Of a DNA stretch of 64,000 nt, positions 44,803 through 57,519 are shown one piece after another. The DNA lies in contig NC_061514.1 of assembly GCF_022539505.1 (NCBI RefSeq), forward strand, positions 342,286,644 through 342,350,643. The letters are read 5' to 3'. Source of the stretch: Lolium rigidum. Taxonomy: Eukaryota; Streptophyta; Magnoliopsida; Poales; Poaceae. Under the pieces are notes generated by a model, which was not told where the DNA came from, did not search any database, and was given only the letters and a program-made list of their open reading frames with translations. The position numbers were made by a program, and so were the translations under genes. How positions within the stretch are numbered: position 1 is the first letter of the stretch; each line of letters opens with the position of its first letter.

Positions 44803-46732
44803 CAAACGCCTAAAAACATCGTTTCACTTTATTCAAGACTCTTCAACTAAGAACATGTGAAAGTATGCAAGATTCACACTAACCTGATTGTATCAGCTCC
44901 GAGGACGAAATCTATACCACGAGGGTAGCATTAGAGACACCTGTTATTATATTGGTGTTCAGGAACTCACGTAAATTAAATTATTGACTCTAGTGCAATG
45001 GATGTTCAGCTCCCGTTGTTAGTTATTAATCTGAAGAATTTCAAACTAATGTTTGCGCATTACCAAACCTGCTGATCGAGTCACGGGATTAAAGTAATTC
45101 AATCTGTTATGAGAGTAAATAAATTACATGTGTATGGGAGAATGTTGTTATGAGAGTAAATATATGTGTATGGGAGAATGTCATGGGAATAGTTCGGGAA
45201 AATCGAAATATTTTTGGGGAGAAACCGGAAGAGTTCTGTAGTATGGAAAAGGTTCGCGGAAACCCCAAATGTAGATCTGGCTTCTAAATTATAATAGTAC
45301 GAAGTAAAGCCTATAATTGTCACAACTAAGAGGTAAATATGCCGTAAATAGCTAGTCAAACATGGGGTCTCACGCGCACCCGGTTATTCTAAACTTTAAG
45401 AAACTTCCATTAAAAGTTTCAAAAAATTTGCATGTATATAATATCTTGATACTTAGTCCGGAAGAATACACAATTGTCTGTGACCTACCTAAAAATGATA
45501 AAATATGAAAGGCACTATAATGATTGGATTTGTATTGTTCAAAGAAATACAAATTTCAATTTTCTCGTTTTCTTGTAGGCCACATATGATCACATTTTCA
45601 GTTAAGAATTAGCACGAGTAAGTATCGAGATAGTATATACGCGCAACAAGTTATTTCAAATTTTTTTGAGACTTTTGAATGGCATTTTTTCGAATTTTTT
45701 AAAATGGGTGCGCCTACACTCATAAGTCATATCCACCAAATCCGTGTCGGTAAGTATGTTAGATTTTTAAGTGATGTAAAAGTTGTTTCAGTTGTACAAA
45801 TAGAATAGGAAGTGGAATTTTCTCATAGATTAATAAAGCCCACAAAAGAGCTGGATTTAGTATATTTATTTTGTGAGTAGCCAAGAACAAGTACACTAGC
45901 TAAAAACAGCTCATGCCAACATAAAAACTAAAGACAGCTGCCCGCTCAAGACAGTTACGGGCAGGCACGAAAGAGGGTAGGTGTTCCAACCACGAGATGA
46001 AACATTTGGAAATTGAAGCCATGAGCGGAGCCGAGATGAGCTTGAGAACGCTTGTCGATACATCATACATGACAGGTGTTGTTTCAGCAGAAGTACATGG
46101 AACCATGTGATTTCCCAGTACAGAAAAACACGCCTCCTTTTTCTCGCGAATTCATCATGGGCCTCAATCATTGACGTGGCGAGTGATTCATGAATGCAAA
46201 AGGATTACAAAAATGCGCCTACCCATGTCCTCTGGTATGAGTCATCGTACCGTCCTAGGCGAAGGGTCCACGTGTCCTGCTTCTCCAGATCACTCGTGCC
46301 ACTCTTTGACTCACAAAAAAAATGGAGTCAGGCATAGATGAGGTGGACCTATGCATTGAACTATGGAGCCCCTTGACAGCAAGGACTTCCGCAACGATCA
46401 TCAGCTGTTATGTAGGAATCTGCTGATGCACCCAATCCAAATGATGAGTAAGAAGCTGAAAAGGATTTCTTTTTCAGCATGTTTTGCATATGCATTATAT
46501 ACTCTCTTTGTTTCGATAGATAACCCAACGTTATAGATTAAAATTTGTAGAGTTATTCCCAATCACTATTATTAGATTCACCGTGAATTATATTTTTATA
46601 ATATATTTATTTTTATATTGTAGATGTTTGTATTTTTCTTCTTTTATTAAACTAAATTTTGTAAGCCTAAACTTTTAATTAAATTTATAACTTTTATTTG
46701 GCAGAGCTCCCATAAACATTGTTGGTCCTATT
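44803..46732. other. AT-rich intergenic DNA, nothing recognised
   Basis: Only short frames are present. Two small near-repeats of GAGAGTAAATA...TGTGTATGGGAGAATG occur at about 45111-45180. No transposon end could be assigned with confidence. Confidence 0.45.
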
Positions 46733-47751
46733 AGGGCATCTCGGGCGACCTAAATGGTCCCGAGCTGTCTTAAACGGTCCGTGGGGATGGGTGGACAGCC
46801 CGAGCATGCTCCAGCGGCGCGACTTAAATGGGCCGACTGGCACGGACTGACCCATCCGTTTCTTAAATTAGGGCCGACAATGCATCGGTCCGGACAGCGA
46901 GCGTGTACTCCCTTTGGCCAACCCAAGCCCACCCGCTAGTAGGACGAAAGGCATAGAGAAAAACTCCTCTGTCCCAGACCCTTGCCCTCCGTCTTCGTCG
47001 CCACCCCCAGGCAGCGTCGTCATTTGAGATTTGGGTTGTGTTGGCGTCAGCAGTTCCCAGCAACCCGTGGTATCCAACAAGTACGTCGGCGGTTGCCGCC
47101 GACTACGCCGTCGGCAAACTTTTGTGGTCGGCTGCTGCCTCCCGGCCGTTGTCGCCTCCTCCCCATTTCCAGGAAGGACGTGGACCTTGCGCGCTGCCGG
47201 GGTTGCCTGCGCAATGTCCTCCATCACACAACAGGGCAGAGCAGCAAATCTTCTGCAGACGCAAGTTTGGCTAGCTCGCTCGACGGTGCGTCCACAACTT
47301 GCTCGTCCGGTCGCCAGGGCGAGTTCAAGGTGTGAATCGCATCCAAGTTTCTTCTATTCCATTGCACCGGCGTGGGCATAGACATCGCGTCAAAGGTATG
47401 AATCGCGTTCAAGGATGTAGATCTAGAGTCGGCATTTGGCGTGTTGCAATCACGTTGGGAAACTGTCCAGCACCCTACTAGAACATGGAGGGTCGAAAGA
47501 ATGTGGGAGGTGATGATAGCATGTGCCATCATGCACAACATGATCGTTCAAGATGAGCGAGATAACAATATCTATGACAATGACTGAGAATTTCAGGGTG
47601 AGTTGGTTCAGCCACAAGCTGGAGCAGCTTCTTGAGAATACTTCTTGCATATGCATAATACATTGCAGGATGGAACCACTCATAACCTTCCTCAAGCCGA
47701 TTTAATTAAACACATGTGGACTCATGTGAGAAACCAACCTGGTTAATGACC
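46733..47751 (+). mobile_element. Second Harbinger-type remnant
   Basis: A likely 5' end, TTA followed by GGGCATCTCGGGCGACC, lies at about 46730. The 3' part encodes the C terminus of a plant Harbinger nuclease (47455-47745). The middle is GC-rich with no conserved motif. A right terminal repeat was not found; another element inserted at 47755 may have separated it. Confidence 0.55.
47455..47745 (+). pseudogene. Harbinger transposase C-terminal fragment
   Basis: The frame reads MWEVMIACAIMHNMIVQDER, then DNNIYDND, a stop in place of a Trp, EFQGELVQPQAGAAS, another stop in place of a Trp, EYFLHMHNTLQDGTT and LIKHMWTHVRNQPG before the natural stop. This is the conserved tail of plant PIF/Harbinger nucleases. 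Two TGG to TGA changes and the missing DDE part make it dead. Confidence 0.8.
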
Positions 47752-47754
47752 TTA

Positions 47755-48836
47755 GAGCATCTCCAGCCGCGTCCCCCAAACCGTCCCCCAAAGCGCGTCG
47801 GATTGAGCGTTTGGGGGACGTGTTTCATTGGTGCCGCGTTTGGGGGACGTCGCTCCCCAGTCGCGTCCCCCAAACGCCGCCCCCAAACATTTAAAATACT
47901 TCTTATAGATAGAATAAAACTATTTTCTAATATTTAAATCGGTTCAACATAAACAAATTACATATAAAATTTCGAAAAAACATAATTAAATTACATATAA
48001 ATTATTTTAAACTACTTCTTCTTCTTCGATGATGGCCCCGCCTCGTCGTCGCCATCACGGTGGCGCTTCCTGCTCGCCACCTCTTCCGAAGAGGCGGTGT
48101 CGGCCGACGCGTCCGAGTCCTCCTCGTTGTCGCCGGTGCTCGCCGGCTGCGCCTTGGCCTTGGCGGTATTGGCCTTCGCGTCCGCCTCCGCCTTCGCACG
48201 GGCCACCGCCGCCTCACCTGACCCTTCTTCCTCCGTGTCCTCCTCCACGCCCAGCCATTCCTGCGCGCTCGTCGGGTGGCGGGAGGGAATCGTCGCCGTC
48301 GCTGGGTGTCCGAGCTCTCTCCCACCAATGGCGCCATCCAGCGGAGCTTTCCCTCAGCCGGAGGTGTCGGACGGGAGCTCGGAGATGTAGCTCATCGTCG
48401 CCGGAGGTGTCGGATGCCGCCGTGAAGATCCAAAAGCGGCCGACGTACGGGTCTTATTGAGCGCGGATGAACGGTGGCGCAGAAGTCGAAAAGAGCGGCG
48501 GTTGCTCTTCCGAGGAGTCCCGACCCATTCCGACGGCTGCCGCGTCGTCGACACGGTTGCCAATGCGACGGTTCCGCTTCCGCAAGCCGCACCGTCGCTA
48601 CGTAGGCGGCGGCTGAGCGTCCGAGCCGCTGACGGGTCGGCCCCACGTCGGTTCGCCTCGCTTTTCGTTGTGTCCGACGTGTCCGGAGCGTCTCCTGTGG
48701 GACGGGGATGGGCTCGGGGCGCCGGACACCGTATCGGGTCGCGCCAGACAAAAATGGGCTCTAGGAGACGCGGCTGGAACGCATTTTTTATCCGGCGTGC
48801 CCCAAATTCCTTTGGAGGACGCGACTGAAGATGCTC
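47755..48836 (-). mobile_element. PIF/Harbinger-type non-autonomous element, copy 3
   Basis: The ends are GAGCATCTCCAGCC and GACTGAAGATGCTC, with TTA at 47752-47754 and 48837-48839. It shares the subterminal GTTTGGGGGACG words and the cargo frame with copy 1, and lies inside the other Harbinger remnant. Confidence 0.85.
48012..48395 (-). pseudogene. Acidic transposon cargo frame, homologue of 8048-8512
   Basis: On the minus strand the start MSYISELPSDTSG is followed by an early stop, after which a shifted frame gives EEDTEEEGSGEAAVARAKAE, AKAQPASTGDNEED and SSEEVASRKRHRDGDDEAGP with a Lys-rich end. The similarity with the frame in copy 1 covers both ends. The cargo is therefore a family trait of these elements, not a one-off capture. 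Confidence 0.6.
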
Positions 48837-48867
48837 TTACTGCCGGATTTGCAATAAAGCTGCTGCC

Positions 48868-48967
48868 NNNNNNNNNNNNNNNNNNNNNNNNNNNNNNNNN
48901 NNNNNNNNNNNNNNNNNNNNNNNNNNNNNNNNNNNNNNNNNNNNNNNNNNNNNNNNNNNNNNNNNNN
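48868..48967. other. Assembly gap, 100 N
   Basis: Exactly 100 N, probably of unknown true size. It separates Harbinger sequence from an LTR fragment. Confidence 0.99.
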
Positions 48968-49053
48968 TCTGCTAAAAACAGCGTTAGTCCGTGTTAGTTG
49001 CATCCAAAATACACAAATTAGAGGCCAAACAATAGCAAAAGTGTTCGGGAAAG

Positions 49054-50238
49054 TAGATACGTTTTGGACGTATCAATCTCCACCGCCATCTTCATCACCG
49101 CTGCTGCTCCCATGAGGAGGGAGTAGTTCTCCATCGAGGCTCGGGGCTGTACCGGTAGCTATGTGGTTCATCTCTCTCCTATGTGTTTCAATACAATAAT
49201 CTCATGAGCTGCCTTACATGATTGAGATTCATATGATGATGCTTGTAATCTAGATGTCATTATGCTAGTCAAGTGAGTTTTACCTATGTGATCTCCGGAG
49301 ACTCCTTGTCCCACGTGTGTAAAGGTGACGAGTGTGTGCACCGTGTGGGTCTCTTAGGCCATATTTCACAGAATACTTACTCAATGTTGAATGGCATAGT
49401 GAGGTGCTTATTTATATCTCTTTAAGATTGCAATGTGTTTGTATCACAATTTATCTATGTGCTACTCTAGTGATTTGTTATTAAAGTAGTTTATTCCTCC
49501 CTGCATGTGTGCAAAGGTGACAGTGCGTGCACCGTGTTAGTACTTGGTTTATGCTATGATCATGATCTCTTGTAGATTGCGAAGTTAACTATTGCTATGA
49601 TAATATTGATGTGATCTATTCCTCCTACATATGCATGAAGGTGACAGGTGTGCATGCTATGCTAGTACTTGGTTTAGTCTATTGATCTATCTTACACTAT
49701 AAGGTTACTTAAACATGAGCATTATTGTGGAGCTTGTTAACTCCGGCATTGAGGGTTCGTGTAATCCTACGCAATGTGTTCATCATCCAACAAAAGTGTA
49801 GAGTATGCATTTATCTGTTCTGTTATGTGATCAATGTTGAGAGTGTCCACTAGTGAAAGTGTAATCCCTAGGCCTTGTTCCTAAATACTGCTGTTGCTGC
49901 TTGTTTACTATTTTGCTGCGTTACTACTGCTGCGTTACTACTGCTTGTTTACTCGTTCGGGCAAAGCACTTGTTCGGTGCCTTTGCTACTGCTTATTCAT
50001 ACCACCCGTATTTCACTATCTCTTCGCCGAACTAGTGCACCTATTAGGTGTGTTGGGGACACAAGAGACTTCTTGCTTTGTGGTTGCGGGGTTGCATGAG
50101 AGGGATATCTTTGACCTCTTCCTCCCTGAGTTCGATAAACCTTGGGTATCCACTTAAGGGAAACTTGCTGCTGTTCTACAAACCTCTGCTCTTGGAGGCC
50201 CAACACTGTCTACAAGAATAGAAGCTCCCGTAGACATC
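49054..50238 (+). mobile_element. LTR fragment, plus strand, internally deleted
   Basis: A degenerate terminus GATACGTTTTGGACGTATCA (49056-49075) is joined directly to the middle of the LTR (ATCTCCACCGCCATC), so about 500 bases of U3 including the TATA box are missing. The rest matches the reverse complement of 42665-43870 and ends CCGTAGACATCA at 50238. Confidence 0.75.
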
Positions 50239-51454
50239 AGCGGCCAAGAGGGGGGAGAGGGCTTTCCCCTCCCCCAAGTTGATCCCCCCACGGAAACCCT
50301 AGGGGGTTGGCCGGCCTGGGCCTTGGGGCCATGTGCCCCTGGCCCATTAGGCCAGGGAGCATCCCCTCGGCCCATGCTAGGCCTCCTAGGTCGTGGGCCC
50401 CATGGTGGACCCCTCCGGAACCTTCTAGAACCTTCCAGTCAACCACCGGAAAAATCCCGAACTTTTCCAAAACCCAGAAATCAACTTCCCTTATATGAAT
50501 CTTATTCTCCGGACTATTCCGGACCTCCTCGTGACATCCTGGATCACATCCGAGACTCCGAACAAACTTCGTCTCCATACCATATTCAAATCTACTTATG
50601 CGATATCGAACCTTAAGCGCGTCACCCTACGGTTCGCGAACTATGCAGACATGGTCGAGACTCCTCTCCGAGCAATAACCAATAGCGGGATCTGGAGATC
50701 CATATTGGCTCCCACATATTCAATGATGACTTAGTGATCGATTGAACCATTTACATACGATGCCAATTCCCTTTGTCACACGATATTCTACTTGTCCGAG
50801 GTTTGATCATCGGTATCTCCATACCTTGTTCAACCTCGTTACCGACAAGTACTCTTTACTCGTACTGTGGTATGTCATCTCTCATGATCTAATCATGTGC
50901 TTGCAAGCTAATCAGACGACATTCCACCGAGAGGGCCCAGAGTATATCTATCCGTCATCAGGATGGACAAATCCCACTATTGATCCATATGCATCAACTC
51001 ACACTTTCCAAATACTTAATCCCATCTTTATAACCACCCATTTACGCAATGGCGTTTGATGTAATCAAAGTACCCTTCCGGTGTAAGTGATTTACATGAT
51101 CTCATGGTCGAAGGACTAAGAAAACTATGTATCGAAAGCTTATAGCATTTTGAACTTAATGACTTGATCTTATGCTACACTCATATGGGTGTGTGTCCAT
51201 TATATCATTCAATTAATGACATAACCTTGTTATTAATAACATCCAATGTTCATGATCACGAAACCATGATCATCCATTAATCAACAAGCTAGTTATACAA
51301 GAGGCTTACTAGGGACTCCATGTTGTTTACATAACACACATGTATCAATGTTTCGGTTAATACAATTATAGCATGGTATGTAAATATTTATCATAAACAC
51401 AAAGATATTATAATAACCACTTTATTATTGCCTCTTGGGCATATCTCCAACGGT
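50239..51454 (-). mobile_element. Truncated Angela-like LTR
   Basis: It is nearly identical to 32938-34148 but lacks the first bases (CGTTGGAG instead of TGTTGGAG) and the last 600 or so bases, including the TATA box. It sits between two fragments of the TGATACGTCTCC family. Confidence 0.85.
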
Positions 51455-52700
51455 TGCTAGCTGACTTTTGGCAGGTCGCACTACCGGCGTCAGCAACAAT
51501 GTGGAACCTGCACACAACACTACCAAAATACTTTGCCCCAACTTACAGTGAGGTTGTCAATCTCATCGGTTTTGCTGAAAACAAAAGATTAAACGTATAG
51601 TGTGGAAAGAGATGTTTGTTTGCAGTGAAATAAAAAAATAGTGCTTGCAGTAAGTAAACATAACAGGTGTTTGCAATAGATGGATTTTATCAGTGTAAAA
51701 GAAAGGACCGGGGTCCACAGTTCACTAGAGGTGTCTCTCCATAAAGATAAATAACATGTTGGATGAACAAATTACAGCTGGGCAATTGACAGAATAAAGA
51801 CCATACATGACAAGATAATTACTATGAGATTTATTTGAGCATTACAACATGATACATAGACCGTAATCCAACTGCGTCTATGACTAATAATCCACCTTCC
51901 GGTTAGGGTTCGAACCCCTTTCAGTATTAAGTTGCAAGCAACAGATTATTGCATTAAGCAAATTGTGTAAAGTAAACAATCTAATTATTCTTAGACAAAG
52001 CATTGGTATTTTCTCCCTAGTAGCAATAGCACATCTACAACCTTAGAAGTTATTATCACTCTCCCATATTACTAGAGGCATGAACCCACTATTGAGCATA
52101 AATGCTCCCTCTTGGAGACACAAGCACATACTTGGTCAGAGAATCTACTAGCAACTGAGAGCATGCAAGATCACAAATAACATATGACAAGTATATAATC
52201 AATCTCAATCATAGTATTCGATATTCATCGGATCCCAGCAAACACAACATGTAGAATTACATAAAGATGATCTTGATCATGATAGGCAGCTCACAAGATC
52301 TAAACATGAAGCATAAATTGGAGAAGACAATCATCTAGCTACTTCTATGGACCCGTAGTCCAAAGATGAACTACTCACACATCACTTCAGAGGCGGGCAT
52401 GGCGATGTAGAGGCCTCCGGTGATGATATCCCTCTCCGGCAGGGTGTCGGGAAGAGCTTCAGAACCCTCCCGAGCTAGGGTCAGCGATGGCGGCCCCGAC
52501 GGAACTTTTCATGGATAGAAACTCTAGTATTAAGGTTTTTCCCGATCATATGTATTTATAGGCGGAAGGGCGAGGTCGGTGGGCACCCGAGGGGCCCATA
52601 CCATGCCTAGGCGCGACCAGGGGCTGGGCCGCGCCTAGGGATGGTCTGGCCACCTCCTGGATCGGCTCCGTCTCTCCTCTGGACTCTGTCTTCGTTACAG
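51455..52700 (-). mobile_element. LTR fragment, minus strand, TGATACG-type
   Basis: Its reverse complement matches the downstream two thirds of the LTRs at 38755 and 54246. Shared words are GGACCCCGGTCC, CACTAGAGG, CATGTTGGATGAACAAATTACA (split in two pieces here) and the CTCCGG-rich stretch near 52390-52470. The U3 start is missing. Confidence 0.65.
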
Positions 52701-53378
52701 TGTGCTAGAACTTTTTATTTTGAATCTTGCACAGAGGGAAGCAAGATTACTCATGTGCTAGAGATTTTTTATTTTGAATGCAATAGAGGTGTTGAAAATA
52801 TATTTTGAGAGCTATGTATGTCTATATCAACGAATGGCATCAAATGATCTATCATCCTTTCATGTTTAATGGCTTTAAGAGCGGCTCCCATAGAGAGAAC
52901 AATAAAGTTTCTCTTCTCCTTTGTTTAAACAAGCTATGTTCATGCTTTCTCAAGTATAGTGTTAGGAGATTTTGGTTATTGGTTCAATTTATATTTAGTG
53001 CGTGGGAACCCGCGCCTGCTCTTTTTGCAATATTAAGGACTAGCATATTATGCATGCTAGTCAAAGTGTGAAGCCAAAATAAACATGAAAGAGATAATAA
53101 AGCATTAAACACTTTCTCATGAGCTAAAACAAGAATACAAAAAATAGGTAATAATTTTTTTAAGGTTTAAAAGTAGCACACAAGGAATTCACTTTGGAGT
53201 GGTGGTAAAATACCACATATAGGTAAGTATGGTGGACACAGTTGGCAAACTTTGCTTTTTTGGGAGTTGGATGCACGAGTAGAGCTCATACCCAGTACAG
53301 GTGAAGGCTAGCAAAAGACTGGGAGCGATCAACTAAGAGAGCAACAATGGCCATAATTATGCATAGCGAAAAAACATT

Positions 53379-53801
53379 AATCCCTCCGTTCCTTTCTATA
53401 GTGCCTATTGTATTTTGGCACAGAAATTAGCGCAAGCCCTTTTTTTGACACAAACCCCCTAGCGATCTTAGAGACAAAATAGGAAACTGAAATCAGATCT
53501 CAGAAAATAATCATGTTTCCATAACCGATCGCGTCATATACTCCCTCTCTCCTGCTATTCTTTCCATAATCAGATTGGTTTCCACATTTTCTAGACGGGA
53601 ATAGATTAGTGTCCACATTTTCTGGACGAGAATAGATTGGTTTACAGATTTTCTAGACGGGAATAGATTCGTTCCCAGATTTTCTGGATGGGAACAGATT
53701 GGTGGAAAGAGTTCTTTGCAAAAAAACATAGCTTTACTCTTATATTCTAGAACAAAAGCGAAAAAACAATAGGCATTATATAAAGGAACGGTGGGAGGGA
53801 G
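53379..53801. mobile_element. Stowaway-type MITE with internal minisatellite
   Basis: The left end TCCCTCCGTTCCTTTCTATA and the right end TATAAAGGAACGGTGGGAGGGA are inverted repeats. TA-containing sequence flanks both ends. Four 31-base units lie inside (53573-53696). Confidence 0.75.
53573..53696 (+). repeat. 31-bp minisatellite, four units
   Basis: Units begin GATTGGT or a close variant at 53573, 53604, 53635 and 53666, each containing TTTTCTRGAYGRGAA. The period is exactly 31 bases. Confidence 0.9.
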
Positions 53802-54245
53802 TATTAATCAAAGCATAAAGTGATATTATAAATCAAAGCCTAAATGATCATAGAGGCTTAAGGTGACAGGTTTGTAGTCATTACATGGTGTAATCATGTG
53901 CCAAGTCAACCCAATAAAGCATCAAATGAGAATACCACAATATTATGCTTTTATATGATGGAAATAACACATGATTCTTTTAATGGCACATTAATCACTC
54001 TCAGCTATTTGAGACAAGTCAGGCTACAACAATAACTATTAAGCATATGTTTAAAATAACATCTAACATGACATGCCAAAGTCTATGCCACAGTCTAAAC
54101 AAGTTTGCACCACTATAAGCATGGAACATTTTACTCGTCTCCAACACCAATCAATTTATTTGAAACAACTCACATAGATAATAATCAATAAAGACCAGAG
54201 ATCTAATCATACCTTACTAAATAAAATTAACAAGCTCCACTTTAC

Positions 54246-55751
54246 ATCATTTTGATGCATTTTTCGGCACTAACCTATTAACAAGATGCCGAAGCGCCAG
54301 TTCCTGTTTTCTACTGTTTTTGGTTTCAGAAATCCTACACAGGAAATATTCTCGGAATTGGACGAAACAAAAGCCCACGGTCTTATTTTCCACGGAGCCT
54401 TCCAGAACACCGAAGAGGAGACGAAGAGGGGCCACGAGGCGGCCACCCCACAAGGCGGCGCGGCCCCACCCCTGGGCGCACCGGCCTATGGGGTGGGCCC
54501 CTAGAGCGTCCCCCGACTCTGCCCCTTCTCCTATATATTCTCTCCATCGCGAAAACCCTATCACCGAGAGCCACGATACGAGAAAAGTTACTGTGACGTC
54601 GCCGCCGTCAATCCCATCTCGGGGGATTCAGGAGATCGCCTCCGGCACCCTGCCGGAGAGGGGAATCATCACCGGAGGACTCTACATCATCATGCCCGCC
54701 TCCGGATTGATGCGTGAGTAGTTCATCCTTGGACTATGGGTGCATAACAGTAGCTAGATGGTTGTCTTCTCCTCTTGTGCTATCATGTTTAGATCTTGTG
54801 AGCTGCCTATCATGATCAAGATCATCTATTTGTAATGCTACATGTTGTGTTTGTTGGGATCCGATGAATATGGAATACTATGTCAAGTTGATTAATTGAT
54901 CTATCATATATGTGTTGTTTATGTTCTTGCATGCTCTCCGTTGCTAGTAGAGGCTGTGGCCAAGTTGATACTTGTAACTCCAAGAGGGAGTATTTATGCT
55001 CGATAGTGGGTTCATGCCTCCATTGAATCTAGGACAGTGACAGAAAGTTCTAAGGTTGTGGATGTGTTGTTGCCACTAGGGATAAAACATCAATGCTTTG
55101 TCTAAGGATATTTGTATTGATTACATTACGCACAGTACTTAATGTAATTGTCTGTTGTTTGCAACTTAATACTGGAAGGGGTGCGGATGCTAACCCGAAG
55201 GTGGACTTTTTAGGCATAGATGCATGATGGATAGCGGTCTATGTTATTTGTCGTAATTCCCTAAGTAAATCTCATAGTAGTCATCATGATATGTATATGC
55301 TTCTCTATTTGTCAATTGCACAACTGTAATTTGTTCATCCAACATGCTATTTATCTTATTGGAGAGACACCACTAGTGAACTGTGGACCCCGGTCCATTC
55401 TTTTACATCTGAAATACAATCTACTGCAATCTGTGTTCTCTGTTCTTCTTCGCAAACAAACATCATTCTCCACACCATACGTTTAATCCTTTGTTTACAG
55501 AAAGCCGGTGAGATTGACAACCTCACTGTTAAGTTGGGGCAAAGTATTGTGATTGTGCTGTGCAAGTTCCACGTTGGCGCCGGAATCCCTGGTGTTGCGC
55601 CGCATTACACTCCTTCACCAACAACCTTCACGTGGCCTTCATCTCCTACTGGTTCGATAACCTTGGTTTCTTACTGAGGGAAAACTTGCTGCTGTACGCA
55701 TCACACCTTCCTCTTGGGGTTCCCAACGGACGTGTGCTTCACGCGTTATCA
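54246..55751 (+). mobile_element. LTR, plus strand, 5'-truncated
   Basis: It lacks the first 100 or so bases of the LTR but follows the pattern of 38755-40354: ATGCCGAAGCGCC, TTTCAGAAATCCTA, GAATTGGACGAAA, a CTATATATTC promoter-like box near 54530, and the end CTTGGGGTTCCCAACGG...GCGTTATCA. Confidence 0.75.
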
Positions 55752-57519
55752 GGGCCTCAGATAGAGAAAAAGATTTTGAAAGAATTTTCACGTGTAAATC
55801 TGGTTTACTACCAATGAAGTACATGAGAGTGCCAATAAACAAAACAAAAAAGATTGAAGAATTCTGATTGGGACTCTACTGAAGGAAAAATGAGAAATAA
55901 ATTAGGGCCTTGGCAAGGGAAGATGTTGGTGATGGGGGAAGGGTTACCCTGATCAACTCATCTCTGACCAGTGTCCCTCTCTATATGCTCTCCTTCTATA
56001 GAATGCTAGTTGGTGTGAGAGAAAAAAATGGATAGGATTAGGAATAATTTCTTGTGGGATGAGAATGTGGGTAAAAAGAAATATCACTTGGTAAATTGGC
56101 AGACAATTTATATGCCAAAAGATCAAGGTGGTTTAGGTGTGTTAGATTTGGAAAAAATGAATATTTCCTTATTAGCTAAATGGTTATGGAAGCTCTTTAA
56201 TGAAGATGGTATTTGGCAAACAATCCTTAGGAGGAAATATCTTCAGAAGCAAACTCTCTGCCAGGCAGTCACCAAAAATGGAGACTCACATTTCTGGCAG
56301 GGGCTTATGGAGATCAAAAAAATCCTTCCGGCAACATTGCAAAATTAAAATTGGGGATGGATCAAAAACAAGTTTCTAGGAAGACCAATGGATAGGGTCC
56401 TCCTATCTGGCCAAAGCCTTTCCAAGATTATTTTTGGTGTCTATGAATAGGAATGTGATAGTTAAGGAAGTTTTTGATGTAGGTATAGAGATGCTTAGAT
56501 TTAGAAGATCAATGGTGGGAGAACTTAGAGAGCAATAGCTTAATTTGAAAAAACTGCTAGAAGGGGTTACACTGAATAATAAACCTGATAGGTTGGTCTG
56601 GAAATTGACTAACACAGGGGAATTTTCAGTCAAATCTTTATATCTGGCAATGCAATGTAATGAAGTGGTCCCTTACAAATTTATGTGGAAAATTAAGATA
56701 CCTCTTAGAGTTAAGACTTTCTTGTGGTTAATGCTAAAAGAAAGCATTCTCACAAGAGATGTCTTGCTGCAAAGGGGAGGCAAATGTGAGAAAAATGTCT
56801 CTTATGTGGATGTAATGAAACTATCAGCCATCTTTTCTTTAAATGTCCCCTAGCTAGATACATTTGGAATGTGGTCAGCTGCACCTTTGGTTTGAAATTC
56901 CAATTTGATACTGCTGACCACTGCATCTCCAACTGGTTGAAGGGTTTGGGGGGAAGAGAAAAGAGATACCTGCAGTGGGGATTGCTGCTGTTATTTGGAG
57001 TATCTGGAAAACAAGGAAACTGGCATGTTTTGACAAAAAAATGGCCTGATGAACCTTATATTGTTATTTTGAAAATTTGCTTTTATATTAATTTTTGGAG
57101 TTGTTTGCAGGTGAAGGAGGATGCTAGGAACAGGTTGAAGTTCGGTGCAAAAGTGCTAGAAAGAGTAGCAAAGGAAGTGTTTGGATCAAGAAAGAGTTGG
57201 ATCTCATGGACACCAAGGTTGATGATGTAGGGAAAAAGAAAAATGAAGAGAAAAGAAGATGAAGAAGAAGCTTGCAAAGAAGCTGGAGCAAAAAATTGCC
57301 TCCCCTGGCTTGATTTCCTCCAGCTTATGTCTGTTTTATCTCCTCCTTCCTTTCTCTTCTTTGCTGTCAAGAACTAGGGTCTTTTCAGTTCGTATGGTCT
57401 GTAATATACCTTAAGTAAACTGTCTGTGTTGTGTCTGGTGGTTTAGATGTTACTATGTAGCAAAAAACTGGTTTCCTTAATGAAATTGGGGATGACTCCC
57501 TTTTATCCAAAAAAAAAAA
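55752..57519 (+). mobile_element. 5'-truncated LINE with poly(A) tail
   Basis: It carries the C-terminal part of a LINE ORF2, a 3' UTR and a run of about 11 A at 57509-57519. The 5' border is near the LTR end at 55751. A target duplication could not be fixed. It is more AT-rich and a different family from the LINE at 1-6718. Confidence 0.8.
56028..57230 (+). pseudogene. LINE ORF2 post-RT fragment, frameshifted
   Basis: Pieces include NNFLWDENVGKKKYHLVNW, MPKDQGGLGVLDLEKMN, LLAKWLWKLFNEDGIWQ, SHFWQGLMEIKK, then in another frame LVWKLTNTGEFSVKSLYLAM and KFMWKIKIPLRVKTFLWLML, and a zf-RVT start. At least three shifts separate them. The same order is seen in ORF2 at 5340-6200. Confidence 0.82.

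Larger units (their letters stand above)
52701..54245. mobile_element. LTR-element interior, non-coding, with nested MITE
   Basis: AT-rich sequence with a segment (53195-53260) like the region at 40370-40440 (GGAGTGGTGGTAAAATACCA, GGTAAGTATGGTGGACAC). No pol domain is visible. It hosts the Stowaway-type element at 53379-53801. Confidence 0.5.

Noticed and set aside
47224..47541. Minus-strand frame over the Harbinger remnant
   Set aside because: It is antisense to the recognisable transposase tail and has no motif.
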